Origin: JBAZWE01 sp041660545
Lineage (GTDB): Bacteria > Actinomycetota > Thermoleophilia > BMS3ABIN01
DNA: 54,562 nucleotides
Assembly (NCBI GenBank): GCA_041660545.1
Contig: JBAZWE010000005.1
Span: forward strand, 1-54,562
Reading direction: 5' to 3'
Each line of letters opens with the position of its first letter. Within the stretch, counting starts at the first letter, position 1. The translations under genes and the position numbers were made by a program. Below are positions 32,801 to 39,890 of this stretch, piece after piece. Below the pieces are notes generated by a model. That model was not told the origin of the DNA. It did no database searches and saw only the letters and a program-made list of their open reading frames with translations.

Positions 32801-33053
32801 GCACAAGGTTCAAAACCTGCGCAAAGAAGCTGGATTCGAGATTGAAGATACGATAACCGTTAACATGTCAGGTTCGGATTTACTGGTCGAAGTCAGCCGG
32901 GAATTCGAACAGGTCTTCATGGCGGAGACTCTTTGCCGCGATATGACTTACACCTCACAGGCGCCTTCGGGTGCCTTCGCTGAGACCATAGTCATCGATT
33001 GCGAGAAGCTCATGGTTTCAATCTTGCGTCTGGGGAGCATCAAGGATAACTGA
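29868..33053 (+). CDS. ileS: Isoleucyl-tRNA synthetase, type 2, with GxHH signature
   Basis: A 1061-residue class I synthetase. The catalytic signature is altered from HxGH to GSHH in PPTANGMPGSHHVLSR, and KMSKS is intact in DGQKMSKSKGNVVEPW. The editing (CP1) domain spans roughly residues 190-400 (TTTPWTLISN, GTGIVHIAPAFGADD). The C-terminal anticodon-binding region contains no Zn ribbon like the type 1 enzyme. Type 2 enzymes resist mupirocin, and the GxHH version is linked to very high resistance. No second ileS is seen here, so this may be the housekeeping copy. AAGGAA precedes the ATG. Confidence 0.96.
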   Translation: MNEDKNKKQLYKAVSPRVDFARLEEQTLIFWRENDIFHKSQELRQDGPEFVFFEGPPTANGMPGSHHVLSRIFKDIFPRYRTMCGYHVPRKAGWDTHGLPVELEVEKQLGINGKQDIERIGIDKFNQLCRESIYKYLEEWEKLTERIAFWIDTSDAYYTLNNTYIESVWWILKEIWKKDLLYHGHKVVPYCSRCGTALSSHEVDQGYKTVEDPSVYVRFPLVDDPEVSLLVWTTTPWTLISNVATAIHPDISYVEVDAQGQRMIMARPLVEKVLGEDVEILRQVPAGELTGSSYIPPYDFMKTDLKAHYIVNADFVSSDEGTGIVHIAPAFGADDMDVGRENGLPVVNPVTEEGLFDERITPWAGRFVKDADADIVEDLLQRGLLFAHVPYEHSYPHCWRCDTPLIYYAKASWYIRTTAIKDQLLASNESVNWYPDHIKHGRYGNWLENNVDWALSRERYWGTPLPIWRCEEGHEICIGSVEELKDLDTTGAVNDELDLHRPYIDDIKLKCADCGGQMTRVTEVIDAWFDSGSMPIAQWHYPFEGEELFKSRFPADFICEGIDQTRGWFYSLMAVSTLLFGKSSYKNVVCLGHILDRDGQKMSKSKGNVVEPWQILNKQGADAFRWYLFTVSSPWYPRRFFEEAIDEVVRKFLLTLWNTYSFFVVYANIDSFNPATQKIAVPERPLLDRWIIASLQQLVERVRNGLDNYEVTASGRHIQEFVDDLSNWYVRRSRRRFWKSEEDDDKLSAYLTLHECLVTVSKLLAPYTPFISDEIYRNLVCSTDVDAPLSVHLNDFPVVIESFRDEDLLFQMDQVRRVINLGRTARNKAAIKTRQPLAEAVVVATSEEQKAIEELAHLVLDELNVKEISFVTNVKQLADVKLKPNLQKLGPRFGARRPQVDAAIAAMDPAHILEVIEAQGQIGISVDGKEELLSSDEILIEDVEKEGYSVERQAERAVGIKTVISDELLREGLARELVHKVQNLRKEAGFEIEDTITVNMSGSDLLVEVSREFEQVFMAETLCRDMTYTSQAPSGAFAETIVIDCEKLMVSILRLGSIKDN

Positions 33054-33079
33054 CAGTTACTGACAACGCCTGTTATAAA
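33050..33079 (+). promoter_or_regulatory. Candidate uspA promoter
   Basis: CTGACA (33050-33055) and TATAAA (33074-33079) are separated by 18 bases, overlapping the end of ileS and placed 30 bases before the uspA start. AGAGGAGG precedes the ATG. Confidence 0.42.
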
Positions 33080-33109
33080 GAACTCGCTTCGGGGAAAGAG
33101 GAGGACAAT

Positions 33110-33538
33110 ATGTATGCAAAGATACTTGTAGCAACGGATGGTTCAAAAAACGCAGTCATGGCCGTAGAGAGCGCGGCCGAAGTGGCGCGCCTGGCAGGGT
33201 CGACCGAGGTTCTTGTCGTTCATGTATGCCCAGCATGCACAGCCGACCTGGACCCGGATGACAAGAACCGTGAGCTGGCCGAAGTCATAGTCCAGGATGC
33301 CGGCAAGGTGATCACCGAAGCCGGGATTCCTGTTCGTACACGGGTGGAAATCGACGCGTCTCCGGATCTGACCGGCACTGCCATCGCTGATATCGCAAAA
33401 GAGGAAGACGTCGATCTGATTGTGCTGGGAAGCCGCGGACTGAGTGAATTCAAGGGCATGTTGCTCGGAAGTGTAAGCAACAAGGTGCTACAGAAGTCTC
33501 ATTGCCCGGTCCTGGTGATCAAAGATGAAGAGGAGTAG
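33110..33538 (+). CDS. Universal stress protein UspA family
   Basis: A 142-residue cytoplasmic protein. KILVATDGSKNAVMAVESA starts it and the ATP-binding block GSRGLSEFKGMLLGSVSNKV ends it (G-2x-G-9x-G-S/T type), followed by HCPVLVIKDEEE. The ATP-binding type is expected to respond to starvation or oxidant stress. It also contains VCPACTADLD with a CxxC near residue 45, unusual for the family. It lies 56 bases after ileS. GAGGAGG gives a strong ribosome binding site. Its end overlaps a convergent small Cys-rich ORF by 20 bases. Confidence 0.92.
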   Translation: MYAKILVATDGSKNAVMAVESAAEVARLAGSTEVLVVHVCPACTADLDPDDKNRELAEVIVQDAGKVITEAGIPVRTRVEIDASPDLTGTAIADIAKEEDVDLIVLGSRGLSEFKGMLLGSVSNKVLQKSHCPVLVIKDEEE

Positions 33539-33728
33539 ATCGTACAGCACCCGATAATTGTCTTTTTTGGTATCTGAACGTCGAACATGTTTCATCTTTT
33601 GGGAGTGAACACAGATCGCTCTGACCAAAGAAGCAGTTATCACAGGATTCATCCGCAAGTTCGTTGCGATCTTCCCTCGACGCCCGGTCAGGTTCCGTGG
33701 CGATTCTGATATTGCCGTATAACTTCAT
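33519..33728 (-). CDS. Small Cys-rich protein, possibly metal-binding
   Basis: A 69-residue ORF. The internal ATG giving MKLYGNIRIATEPDRA is preferred because AAGGGAG lies just upstream. The core CDNCFFGQSDLCSLPKDETC has four Cys (CxxC, then two single Cys) like a small zinc or iron-sulfur knuckle and is followed by STFRYQKRQ. I have an impression of similar short proteins in actinobacteria but cannot name a family. It runs convergent to uspA and overlaps its end by 20 bases. Without it, 400 bases would hold no gene. Moderate confidence: the motif is good, the ribosome binding site spacing is short. Confidence 0.5.
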   Translation of the reverse strand: MKLYGNIRIATEPDRASREDRNELADESCDNCFFGQSDLCSLPKDETCSTFRYQKRQLSGAVRSTPLHL

Positions 33729-33940
33729 TGCTCCCTTGCAGCGAATGACTGGGGGTTGAATACTATTCCAACGAACTCTTACCTTCAATAGCAGTATCAG
33801 CAAATAGTCCGCAAATTGGTCGATTTATTTTCCTGAAAAGATTCTCATTTGCCGGAAATATTTTTGATACGTTTTTAACCTACTTTGTATTCCTTGTTTG
33901 CTATCATATGGCGTGCCACAGAAAGAGCTGTTTACTTTAA

Positions 33941-34657
33941 ATGAAACAAATCTTATCCAAATTTATGATATGCCTGTCGCTTGTCAGCTTGACGTTTATT
34001 TCCGCAGCCGGCTGCACTGATGACGACAAGCCTGCCGAGGTAGCTGTCCCAACCAGGACGGCAACAACCGGCACAACGACTTCTACACGTCCCGTGCAAA
34101 CAGGAATCGTTCTCGACCCCAACCTGCAAAGTATTACCGGTATGCCCTCCCCTGAGGAGATGATAAGTTTGATCGCCCTGCAGGGAAAAGTGGCTTATCC
34201 GGTACAGGTTCCAACACAGCTACCATCAGGATATCGTCTTGATACCGAGCTGACCGGTTCAAGTAGTGCTTCCGCCAAGGATCCCGTGGGCTACTACAGC
34301 TACAGGTATTCCGATCCAGGAAATGAAAGCCGCACATTGACCTTCAACCAGAGTCATGCAAACAGCAAGCCCCTGTCCGGATACTACCTTACCGAGACTG
34401 AGATCAATGGCGTGGCCTATCAGGTTTACTGGCACAAGACGAGAGAATATCTGCCGGCTGGAGATCCGGTCAAATCCGACACAGTCGGTGATGCGGAAGT
34501 CTTTGTCGTCATCTGGAAAGGCGAGTTCACCGACAGAGCCGGGAAAACGCAGGAGCTCTGGTACAGCATGTCCACGGGCACCTGGACTGGTCACGGATGG
34601 GGTGACGTGAAAGCCATACTTGCAGGAATGAAACCGCTTTCTGGTGTCGGGACTTAA
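33941..34657 (+). CDS. Secreted lipoprotein of unknown function
   Basis: A 238-residue protein. A signal peptide ends at a clear lipobox (ISAAGC, Cys at residue 25), so it is probably a membrane-anchored lipoprotein. A Thr-rich spacer (about residues 30-52) precedes a globular C-terminal part with aromatic-rich beta motifs (SGYRLDTELTGSS, GYYLTETEINGVAYQVYW, ELWYSMSTGTWTG). This resembles DUF4367-type domains, but assignment is uncertain. No ribosome binding site is visible before the ATG; a TTTACT box lies 4 bases upstream, so it may be leaderless. It converges with the isocitrate dehydrogenase-like operon, whose terminator lies downstream. Confidence 0.7.
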   Translation: MKQILSKFMICLSLVSLTFISAAGCTDDDKPAEVAVPTRTATTGTTTSTRPVQTGIVLDPNLQSITGMPSPEEMISLIALQGKVAYPVQVPTQLPSGYRLDTELTGSSSASAKDPVGYYSYRYSDPGNESRTLTFNQSHANSKPLSGYYLTETEINGVAYQVYWHKTREYLPAGDPVKSDTVGDAEVFVVIWKGEFTDRAGKTQELWYSMSTGTWTGHGWGDVKAILAGMKPLSGVGT

Positions 34658-34674
34658 GTTTCAAACACGTTAAT

Positions 34675-34703
34675 AAAAAAGAGGCGATCATTTCAATCGC
34701 CTC
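34675..34703 (-). terminator. Intrinsic terminator of the dehydrogenase operon
   Basis: The 8-bp stem GAGGCGAT/ATCGCCTC (34681-34688 with 34696-34703) is followed on the minus strand by TTTTTT (34675-34680). It lies 27 bases after the stop of the gene starting at 35731. Confidence 0.88.
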
Positions 34704-34729
34704 CAGTTGAAATTAAATCAGCCTGTGAG

Positions 34730-35731
34730 TTATTCCATCGTCGAGATTATCGCGTCAGCCATCTCGGAAGTGCCAGCGGTTCCACCCAGGTCGTAAGTTA
34801 CGGTTTTTCCTTCGCCAATGACGGTGCGTACGGATTTCATCACACGGTCCGCTGCCTCATTTTCCCCCAGATGCCTTAACATCAAAACGGCGGACAGGAT
34901 GGTTGCCGTTGCATTGGCCTTGTTCTTCCCCGCATATTTGGGAGCACTGCCGTGAACCGGCTCGAAGACGGCCATGGTATCGCCGATATTAGCTCCAGGC
35001 GCCACACCTAGTCCGCCCACCAGCCCGGCGCACAGATCCGAGACGATGTCACCATACAGATTAGGAAGCACAAGGACATCGTAGAGTTCCGGCTTCTGCA
35101 CAAGCTGCATGCACATGTTGTCCACGATACGGTCTTCGAACTCAATATCACTGTAATCCTGGGCCACATGCCGGACCGATTCAAGAAAAAGGCCATCGCT
35201 GCATTTCATGATGTTGGCCTTATGCACGGCCGTTACTTTGTGACGCCCTTCTCTGCGGGCGTATTCAAAAGCGAAGCGCGCTACACGCTCTGAGGCGCTC
35301 CGGGTGATGATCTTGATACTCTCGGCGGCATCCGGTCCCACCATGTGTTCTATGCCCGCATAGAGGTCCTCAGTGTTCTCTCTGACGATCACGAGGTCTA
35401 TATCCTCGTAGCGGGACTGGACTCCGGGGATGCTAAAAGCGGGACGCAGATTTACATAAAGGTCCAGCGTCTGCCTCAATGTAACATTGACACTTCGAAA
35501 ACCGCTTCCCACCGGTGTTGTAACAGGACCCTTCAAGGCGACGCGCGTATCCCTTATCGAGGTCAGCACGTTATCGGGTAGTGGAGTTCCATACTCTGCC
35601 ATCGCATCAAGGCCAGCATCCACCACCAACCATTCGATCGCAACACCGGAAGCATCCACGACACGCCTGGCTGCCTCCGTAATCTCTGGTCCGATACCAT
35701 CACCGGGAATCAACGTTACTCTGTGAGCCAT
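34730..35731 (-). CDS. Isocitrate dehydrogenase-like beta-decarboxylating dehydrogenase
   Basis: A 333-residue enzyme of the isocitrate/isopropylmalate dehydrogenase family. The substrate helix reads FRSVNVTLRQTLDLYVNLRP, which aligns with E. coli isocitrate dehydrogenase (RSLNVALRQ), keeping both its Ser and Asn, not the Arg/Leu pattern of isopropylmalate dehydrogenase. ENTEDLYAGIEH and AVHKANIMKCSDG carry the catalytic Tyr and Lys. In the cofactor loop EPVHGSAPKYAGKNKANAT, Lys-Tyr is the NADP-type pair, but the second Arg found in the E. coli enzyme is absent, so cofactor use is unclear. GGGAG precedes the ATG at 35731, giving MAHRVTLIPGDG. It is the last gene of the operon. Confidence 0.85.
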   Translation of the reverse strand: MAHRVTLIPGDGIGPEITEAARRVVDASGVAIEWLVVDAGLDAMAEYGTPLPDNVLTSIRDTRVALKGPVTTPVGSGFRSVNVTLRQTLDLYVNLRPAFSIPGVQSRYEDIDLVIVRENTEDLYAGIEHMVGPDAAESIKIITRSASERVARFAFEYARREGRHKVTAVHKANIMKCSDGLFLESVRHVAQDYSDIEFEDRIVDNMCMQLVQKPELYDVLVLPNLYGDIVSDLCAGLVGGLGVAPGANIGDTMAVFEPVHGSAPKYAGKNKANATATILSAVLMLRHLGENEAADRVMKSVRTVIGEGKTVTYDLGGTAGTSEMADAIISTME

Positions 35732-35808
35732 GCCATCTCCCTTTTTCATTTAGGCGAATGTCACACCCGCCAGCAAAATCAAAAATTCAAGCGACGCGAG
35801 TTTCGCGC

Positions 35809-36312
35809 CTATGTTTCCAGGTGAAAATCTCCATACTTCTTAAAATGCTCGACGAGCCCGCCATCGCCCAGTATTTTTACCATCACCGGCGGCAGCGGCT
35901 CGAATGCAAGTGTTTTGTCACGTGTCACGTTTCGGACAGTCCCCGCTTCCAGATCGACCTCCAGCTCGTCTCCTTCTTCAATACCCGATGTGTCGATCTC
36001 AAGCACCGGCAATCCTACATTTATCGAGTTACGGAAAAAGATGCGTGCGAATGATTGGGCAAGGACCGCGTTGACTCCCGCGATCTTGATGATGCGTGGC
36101 GCGTGCTCACGGCTGGATCCCAGCCCGAAATTCCTGCCTGCGACCACAAAATCCCCGGGTTGCATCTTCGATGCAAATTCAGGATTCGCATCTTCAAGCA
36201 CATGCTTTGCCAGTTCCGGCAGATCCGTGCGCAGGTGGAAATATCTCCCCGGCGCTATGTGGTCGGTGGATATGCTGTCTCCGAATTTCCAGGCTTTGCC
36301 TTTTAAAATCAT
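35809..36312 (-). CDS. Aconitase/homoaconitase-type dehydratase, small subunit
   Basis: A 167-residue swivel-domain subunit of the LeuD/HacB/aconitase-X-type family. GSSREHAP and QSFARIFFRNSINVGLPVLE are intact. The substrate-recognition loop reads YFHLRTDLPELA. The Arg in LRT is what homoaconitases carry (YLRT), whereas isopropylmalate isomerases have YLVY-type residues. This suggests a tricarboxylate substrate (citrate or homocitrate). It pairs with the large subunit 40 bases upstream. Confidence 0.87.
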   Translation of the reverse strand: MILKGKAWKFGDSISTDHIAPGRYFHLRTDLPELAKHVLEDANPEFASKMQPGDFVVAGRNFGLGSSREHAPRIIKIAGVNAVLAQSFARIFFRNSINVGLPVLEIDTSGIEEGDELEVDLEAGTVRNVTRDKTLAFEPLPPVMVKILGDGGLVEHFKKYGDFHLET

Positions 36313-36352
36313 TTCCTGTAGCTTCCGTTTTCAGATTTTAGCCTCTGGTTCA

Positions 36353-37612
36353 TCAGGCTAGAAATTCCACTCTGGGATCGACGATGTGACCGGCTATCGC
36401 GGTGGCTGCCGCAGTGGCGGGTGACCCTAAGTAAATGAGTCCCTCAACATTACCCATTCTGCCCTGGAAGTTACGGTTCTGGGTCGCAAGACAGACTTCT
36501 CCGTCGCCAAGAATACCACCATGGACGCCTACGCATGCACCGCAACCAGGACCGGTCACCAGCGCTCCAGCCTCGACAAAAACCTCCAGTAAACCCTCGC
36601 GTGCCGCTTTTAGATAAACAGATCGAGACGCAGGTGTAACGATTAACCTCGTCTCCGGATTGCGCTTGTGACCACGCAATATGTCGGCCGCTATGCGCAG
36701 ATCTTCTATCCGGCCGTTGGTGCAGGTACCGATAAATACCTGCTGTACTTTCACACCCACGGCATCGGTAGCCTTCATCGTGTTGTCTACCGTATGCGGC
36801 GCCGAAACGGTCGGCTCCAGCAGCGAAGCATCGATCTCTATCGTGCGCGCATATTCGGCGCCGGCATCCGCAGTCAGCTCCCTGTAACTTTCGCCCCGGT
36901 CCTGCTCATCAAGGAATGCATGAGTAGTCTCATCGGAAGCAAAAAGTCCGGTCTTGGCTCCTGCCTCAACGGCCATGTTCGCCAGCGTAAAGCGTTCAGA
37001 CATCGTCATGGCGTCCGCGCCAGGCCCACCGAACTCCAGAGCCATATAGGTAGCTCCATCAGCCCCGATCATTCTGATCAGGTGCAGTATCAGGTCCTTG
37101 GCATAAACGCCCGGCTTGAACTCTCCGGTTATTTCCACACGCAGGGTCTCGGGAACTTTCAGCCACGTCTTGCCAGTCGCTATACCGATGCCCACGTCCG
37201 TGGAACCCATGCCGGTCGCAAAGGCAGCCAGCGCTCCCGAAGTACAGGTATGAGAATCAGCTCCGATGAGGATATCTCCAGGTGAAGCAAAACTTTCAAC
37301 CAGCCGCTGATGGCAGACCCCTTCGTTTATCTCGGAAAGGACCGCACCGGTACTGGCCGCGAATTCCCGCAGTGATATATGTGCGTTGGAAAGTTCCTTA
37401 CGAGGACTGGGAGCGGCGTGATCGATAAACAGCACGGTTTTGGCGGGATTTTGAGCCCTCACCAGATCCAGCTCTTTAAGTTGCTGGAGAGCAAGCGGCC
37501 CGGTTCCATCCTGAAGCGCTGTCACATCCACGTCGGTAACCACTATCTCGCCAGGTTTTACGTCCCGACCCACGTGGGCGGCGATTATCTTTTCGGCAAG
37601 CGTGCTAGCCAC
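36353..37612 (-). CDS. Aconitase/homoaconitase-type dehydratase, large subunit
   Basis: A 419-residue iron-sulfur subunit. The [4Fe-4S] ligands are in GTCTNGRIEDL and GPGCGACVGVHGG. The substrate and catalytic residues lie in DHAAPS and GADSHTCTSGALAAFATGMGSTD. The size matches archaeal-type IPMI/HACN enzymes, not bacterial AcnA. It dehydrates and rehydrates its acid with the small subunit. The GTG start overlaps the end of the synthase gene by 8 bases. Family is certain; the exact substrate rests on the neighbours. Confidence 0.9.
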   Translation of the reverse strand: MASTLAEKIIAAHVGRDVKPGEIVVTDVDVTALQDGTGPLALQQLKELDLVRAQNPAKTVLFIDHAAPSPRKELSNAHISLREFAASTGAVLSEINEGVCHQRLVESFASPGDILIGADSHTCTSGALAAFATGMGSTDVGIGIATGKTWLKVPETLRVEITGEFKPGVYAKDLILHLIRMIGADGATYMALEFGGPGADAMTMSERFTLANMAVEAGAKTGLFASDETTHAFLDEQDRGESYRELTADAGAEYARTIEIDASLLEPTVSAPHTVDNTMKATDAVGVKVQQVFIGTCTNGRIEDLRIAADILRGHKRNPETRLIVTPASRSVYLKAAREGLLEVFVEAGALVTGPGCGACVGVHGGILGDGEVCLATQNRNFQGRMGNVEGLIYLGSPATAAATAIAGHIVDPRVEFLA

Positions 37613-38816
37613 TGCTTGCCCCGTTGGCCTCCTTGTGGGCCTTGTAGTCCTTGTATATATACATCAGTTCTTTTTCGAAAAGACCTCGCTTGAGTTCTAC
37701 CGCGAGCTTTCGTGCAAGACGTAATATCTCCTGGCTTTCATCATCGTCGAGTTCGATAAGAAATTCCTTGAACTTCATCTTGATGGATTTACTGCCAGAG
37801 TGTTTCCCGATGACCAACTGCCGCTCCAGCCCGACTTCTTCAGGACTGAAGACCTCGTAATTTAAAGGATTCTTGATGACACCGTCCGCATGAATGCCTG
37901 ATTCATGGGCAAAAACGTTTGCGCCCACGATCGGTTTCCATACAGGTATGTGACGCGCGGAAGCACCCGCCACATACTCTGAAAGCTCACGAAAACGTTC
38001 CGTGTGAAGGCCCAGATTTACCTTGGAAATATATTTAAGCGCCATGACCACTTCCTCGAGGGCCGCGTTGCCAGCCCTCTCCCCCAGTCCGTTCACGGTC
38101 GTGTTCACATAGATAGCTCCGGCCTTGATGCCGGCCAGGGCGTTTGCCGTTGCCATTCCAAAATCGTTATGAGTATGCATCTCGATATCGATTTTCAGGT
38201 TCTTTTTCAAGAAAGCAATCACGTTATATGTGTCGAAAGGATCAAGTATGCCCACCGTGTCGCAAAAACGTATACGATCAGCACCCTGTTCCTGCGCCGC
38301 CTTGGCAAACCGCACCAGGAAATCAAGATCGGCGCGGGATGCGTCCTCGGCATTCACGGACACATAGACGTTATTAGCCTTCGCAAAATCAACCGCGGTT
38401 TTTATGGATTCAAGTACCCATGCGCGTGATTTTTTCAGTTTGTGCTCGATATGTATATCCGAGGCCGACATCGAGATAGCAACTGCGTTCACACCGCAAT
38501 CCAGCGAATGCTGGATGTCGCTGATGACGGCACGGTTCCAGGCCAGGATGCTTGTATTCAATCCCAGGCCGGCGATATGCTTGATCGTCTTCTTCTCATC
38601 CCCGCCCATTGCCGGTATGCCCACCTCGATCTGGTGGACGCCTACTTCATCGAGCAGCCTTGCGATACGGACCTTCTCCTGGTTGGCGAAAACGACACCC
38701 GCGGTCTGTTCGCCGTCTCGTAGCGTCGTATCGTCTATCTTGATCTTCTTCTCAGGATTGAGCACTGCTCCCTGAAGTATGAAGTTATTCAGATAATCTT
38801 CTTTTGACATATTCAT
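37605..38816 (-). CDS. NifV/homocitrate synthase-like protein, candidate Re-citrate synthase
   Basis: A 403-residue member of the DRE-TIM aldolase family. DDTTLRDGEQTAGVVF binds the metal and 2-oxo acid. EMHTHNDFGMATANALAG holds the His ligands, and NTTVNGLGERAGNAALEEV is the NifV/homocitrate-synthase signature. It lacks the C-terminal regulatory domain of LeuA. By family it could be homocitrate synthase, citramalate synthase, or the Re-type citrate synthase of anaerobes. Its operon partners carry citrate/isocitrate-type residues, which favours the last. The ribosome binding site is weak; ATG at 38816 or 38810. Confidence 0.8.
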   Translation of the reverse strand: MNMSKEDYLNNFILQGAVLNPEKKIKIDDTTLRDGEQTAGVVFANQEKVRIARLLDEVGVHQIEVGIPAMGGDEKKTIKHIAGLGLNTSILAWNRAVISDIQHSLDCGVNAVAISMSASDIHIEHKLKKSRAWVLESIKTAVDFAKANNVYVSVNAEDASRADLDFLVRFAKAAQEQGADRIRFCDTVGILDPFDTYNVIAFLKKNLKIDIEMHTHNDFGMATANALAGIKAGAIYVNTTVNGLGERAGNAALEEVVMALKYISKVNLGLHTERFRELSEYVAGASARHIPVWKPIVGANVFAHESGIHADGVIKNPLNYEVFSPEEVGLERQLVIGKHSGSKSIKMKFKEFLIELDDDESQEILRLARKLAVELKRGLFEKELMYIYKDYKAHKEANGASSG

Positions 38817-38923
38817 AAGGTTTTGGAATCTCCCAGTAAGTTGCGGCTACGACGCAGCCGGACATAAATAATAGCTCAATATGAGGACCTGAACCAAGCC
38901 GGATGCAGCGATAGTGCCTGCAA

Positions 38924-39874
38924 TCAGTCCTTGACGGCAACCAGCATCAGAAAGGGGCTGAAGTACAACACCCTCGCCGCCCTGGCAACTTTCCGCCTGC
39001 AACCTCCAGCCGGCAGTAACCCGATCAGGGTCTCAATGCCGACCTGGTAGGTCAGATATAGACTACTCGGCCTGGGAGGCCGCATCTTGCCCGGGTAACG
39101 GATCGGCGCCCTTACCCACTTCAGGCCGGCATCCTCAAGAGCCCTGGACAGCTCGAGGTACTTATATTCCTTAAGGTGCATGCCGTGTACATGGTCGCAG
39201 CGAAACACACTGGAAATGTCAGTCGGTCCGGCATAAACGTGGGGAATGCTCAAAATGTAACGGCCTCCCGTCCGAAGGATCGATGCAACGCCATGCAAAT
39301 GATCATCAAGATCGTCCGGGTGCAGGTGTTCGATCACCTGGCTGGAAATAACGGTGTCGAAGCTTTCCGGTTCGACATAGCGCTCCAGATGAACCCCGTC
39401 GGATGCCACCCACCTGAGGTTCTGCTGTTCCTCCTGCCACTTGCCACCACGCTCGCTGGTGATCTCAGAGGCAGTGCAGTCAAACCCACGGGCTGCAAGT
39501 ATTCCGATCAGCTCACCCTTGCCAGGACCCAGCTCAAAAATTTTCGCGGGTGGATCGCCCGGTTCACCGATTACTCCCAGCCAGTCAGAAAACCGTTTTT
39601 CAGGCGGTTCCGTGGACGCGCTATCCGTAAACTGATTCAACCAGTCCAGCTCGCTATAAAGCCTGGTATAACATCGCTCGAATACTTCGCGGCGATTCCC
39701 CGGGTTAGAACAAAGCAGCTCCTCACGTAAGCCCCGCTCCAGCCGCCAGTGGCCGAGGATCATTTCCTCCGTAATCTCAGCCTCTGCCGGAATGCCATAG
39801 TTCTTTTTATAACGATCAATCAGCTCCCGTCCCCGGGGCTCATTACAGTCTGTTGCAGAGTCTGTCCTTTTCAT
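38924..39874 (-). CDS. SAM-dependent methyltransferase
   Basis: A 316-residue protein. The class I methyltransferase core starts near residue 130: IFELGPGKGELIGILAARG (motif I, SAM binding), ASEITSERGGKW (motif II region), and SFDTVISSQVIEHLHPDDLDD (motif IV). An N-terminal helical region of about 125 residues and a C-terminal hydrophobic helix (VLYFSPFLMLVAV) flank it. The substrate is unknown; similar methyltransferases modify sugars or lipids. The ATG at 39874 is favoured because the longer form overlaps the PEP carboxylase gene by 86 bases. It lies in the gat-ppc run of genes. Confidence 0.78.
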   Translation of the reverse strand: MKRTDSATDCNEPRGRELIDRYKKNYGIPAEAEITEEMILGHWRLERGLREELLCSNPGNRREVFERCYTRLYSELDWLNQFTDSASTEPPEKRFSDWLGVIGEPGDPPAKIFELGPGKGELIGILAARGFDCTASEITSERGGKWQEEQQNLRWVASDGVHLERYVEPESFDTVISSQVIEHLHPDDLDDHLHGVASILRTGGRYILSIPHVYAGPTDISSVFRCDHVHGMHLKEYKYLELSRALEDAGLKWVRAPIRYPGKMRPPRPSSLYLTYQVGIETLIGLLPAGGCRRKVARAARVLYFSPFLMLVAVKD

Positions 39875-39890
39875 ATTCAAAAAGGGGGCC

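Noticed and set aside
34730..37612. Leucine biosynthesis genes leuC, leuD, leuB
   Set aside because: The small subunit loop has LRT-type Arg and the dehydrogenase has the Ser/Asn pair of isocitrate dehydrogenase, both unlike isopropylmalate enzymes.
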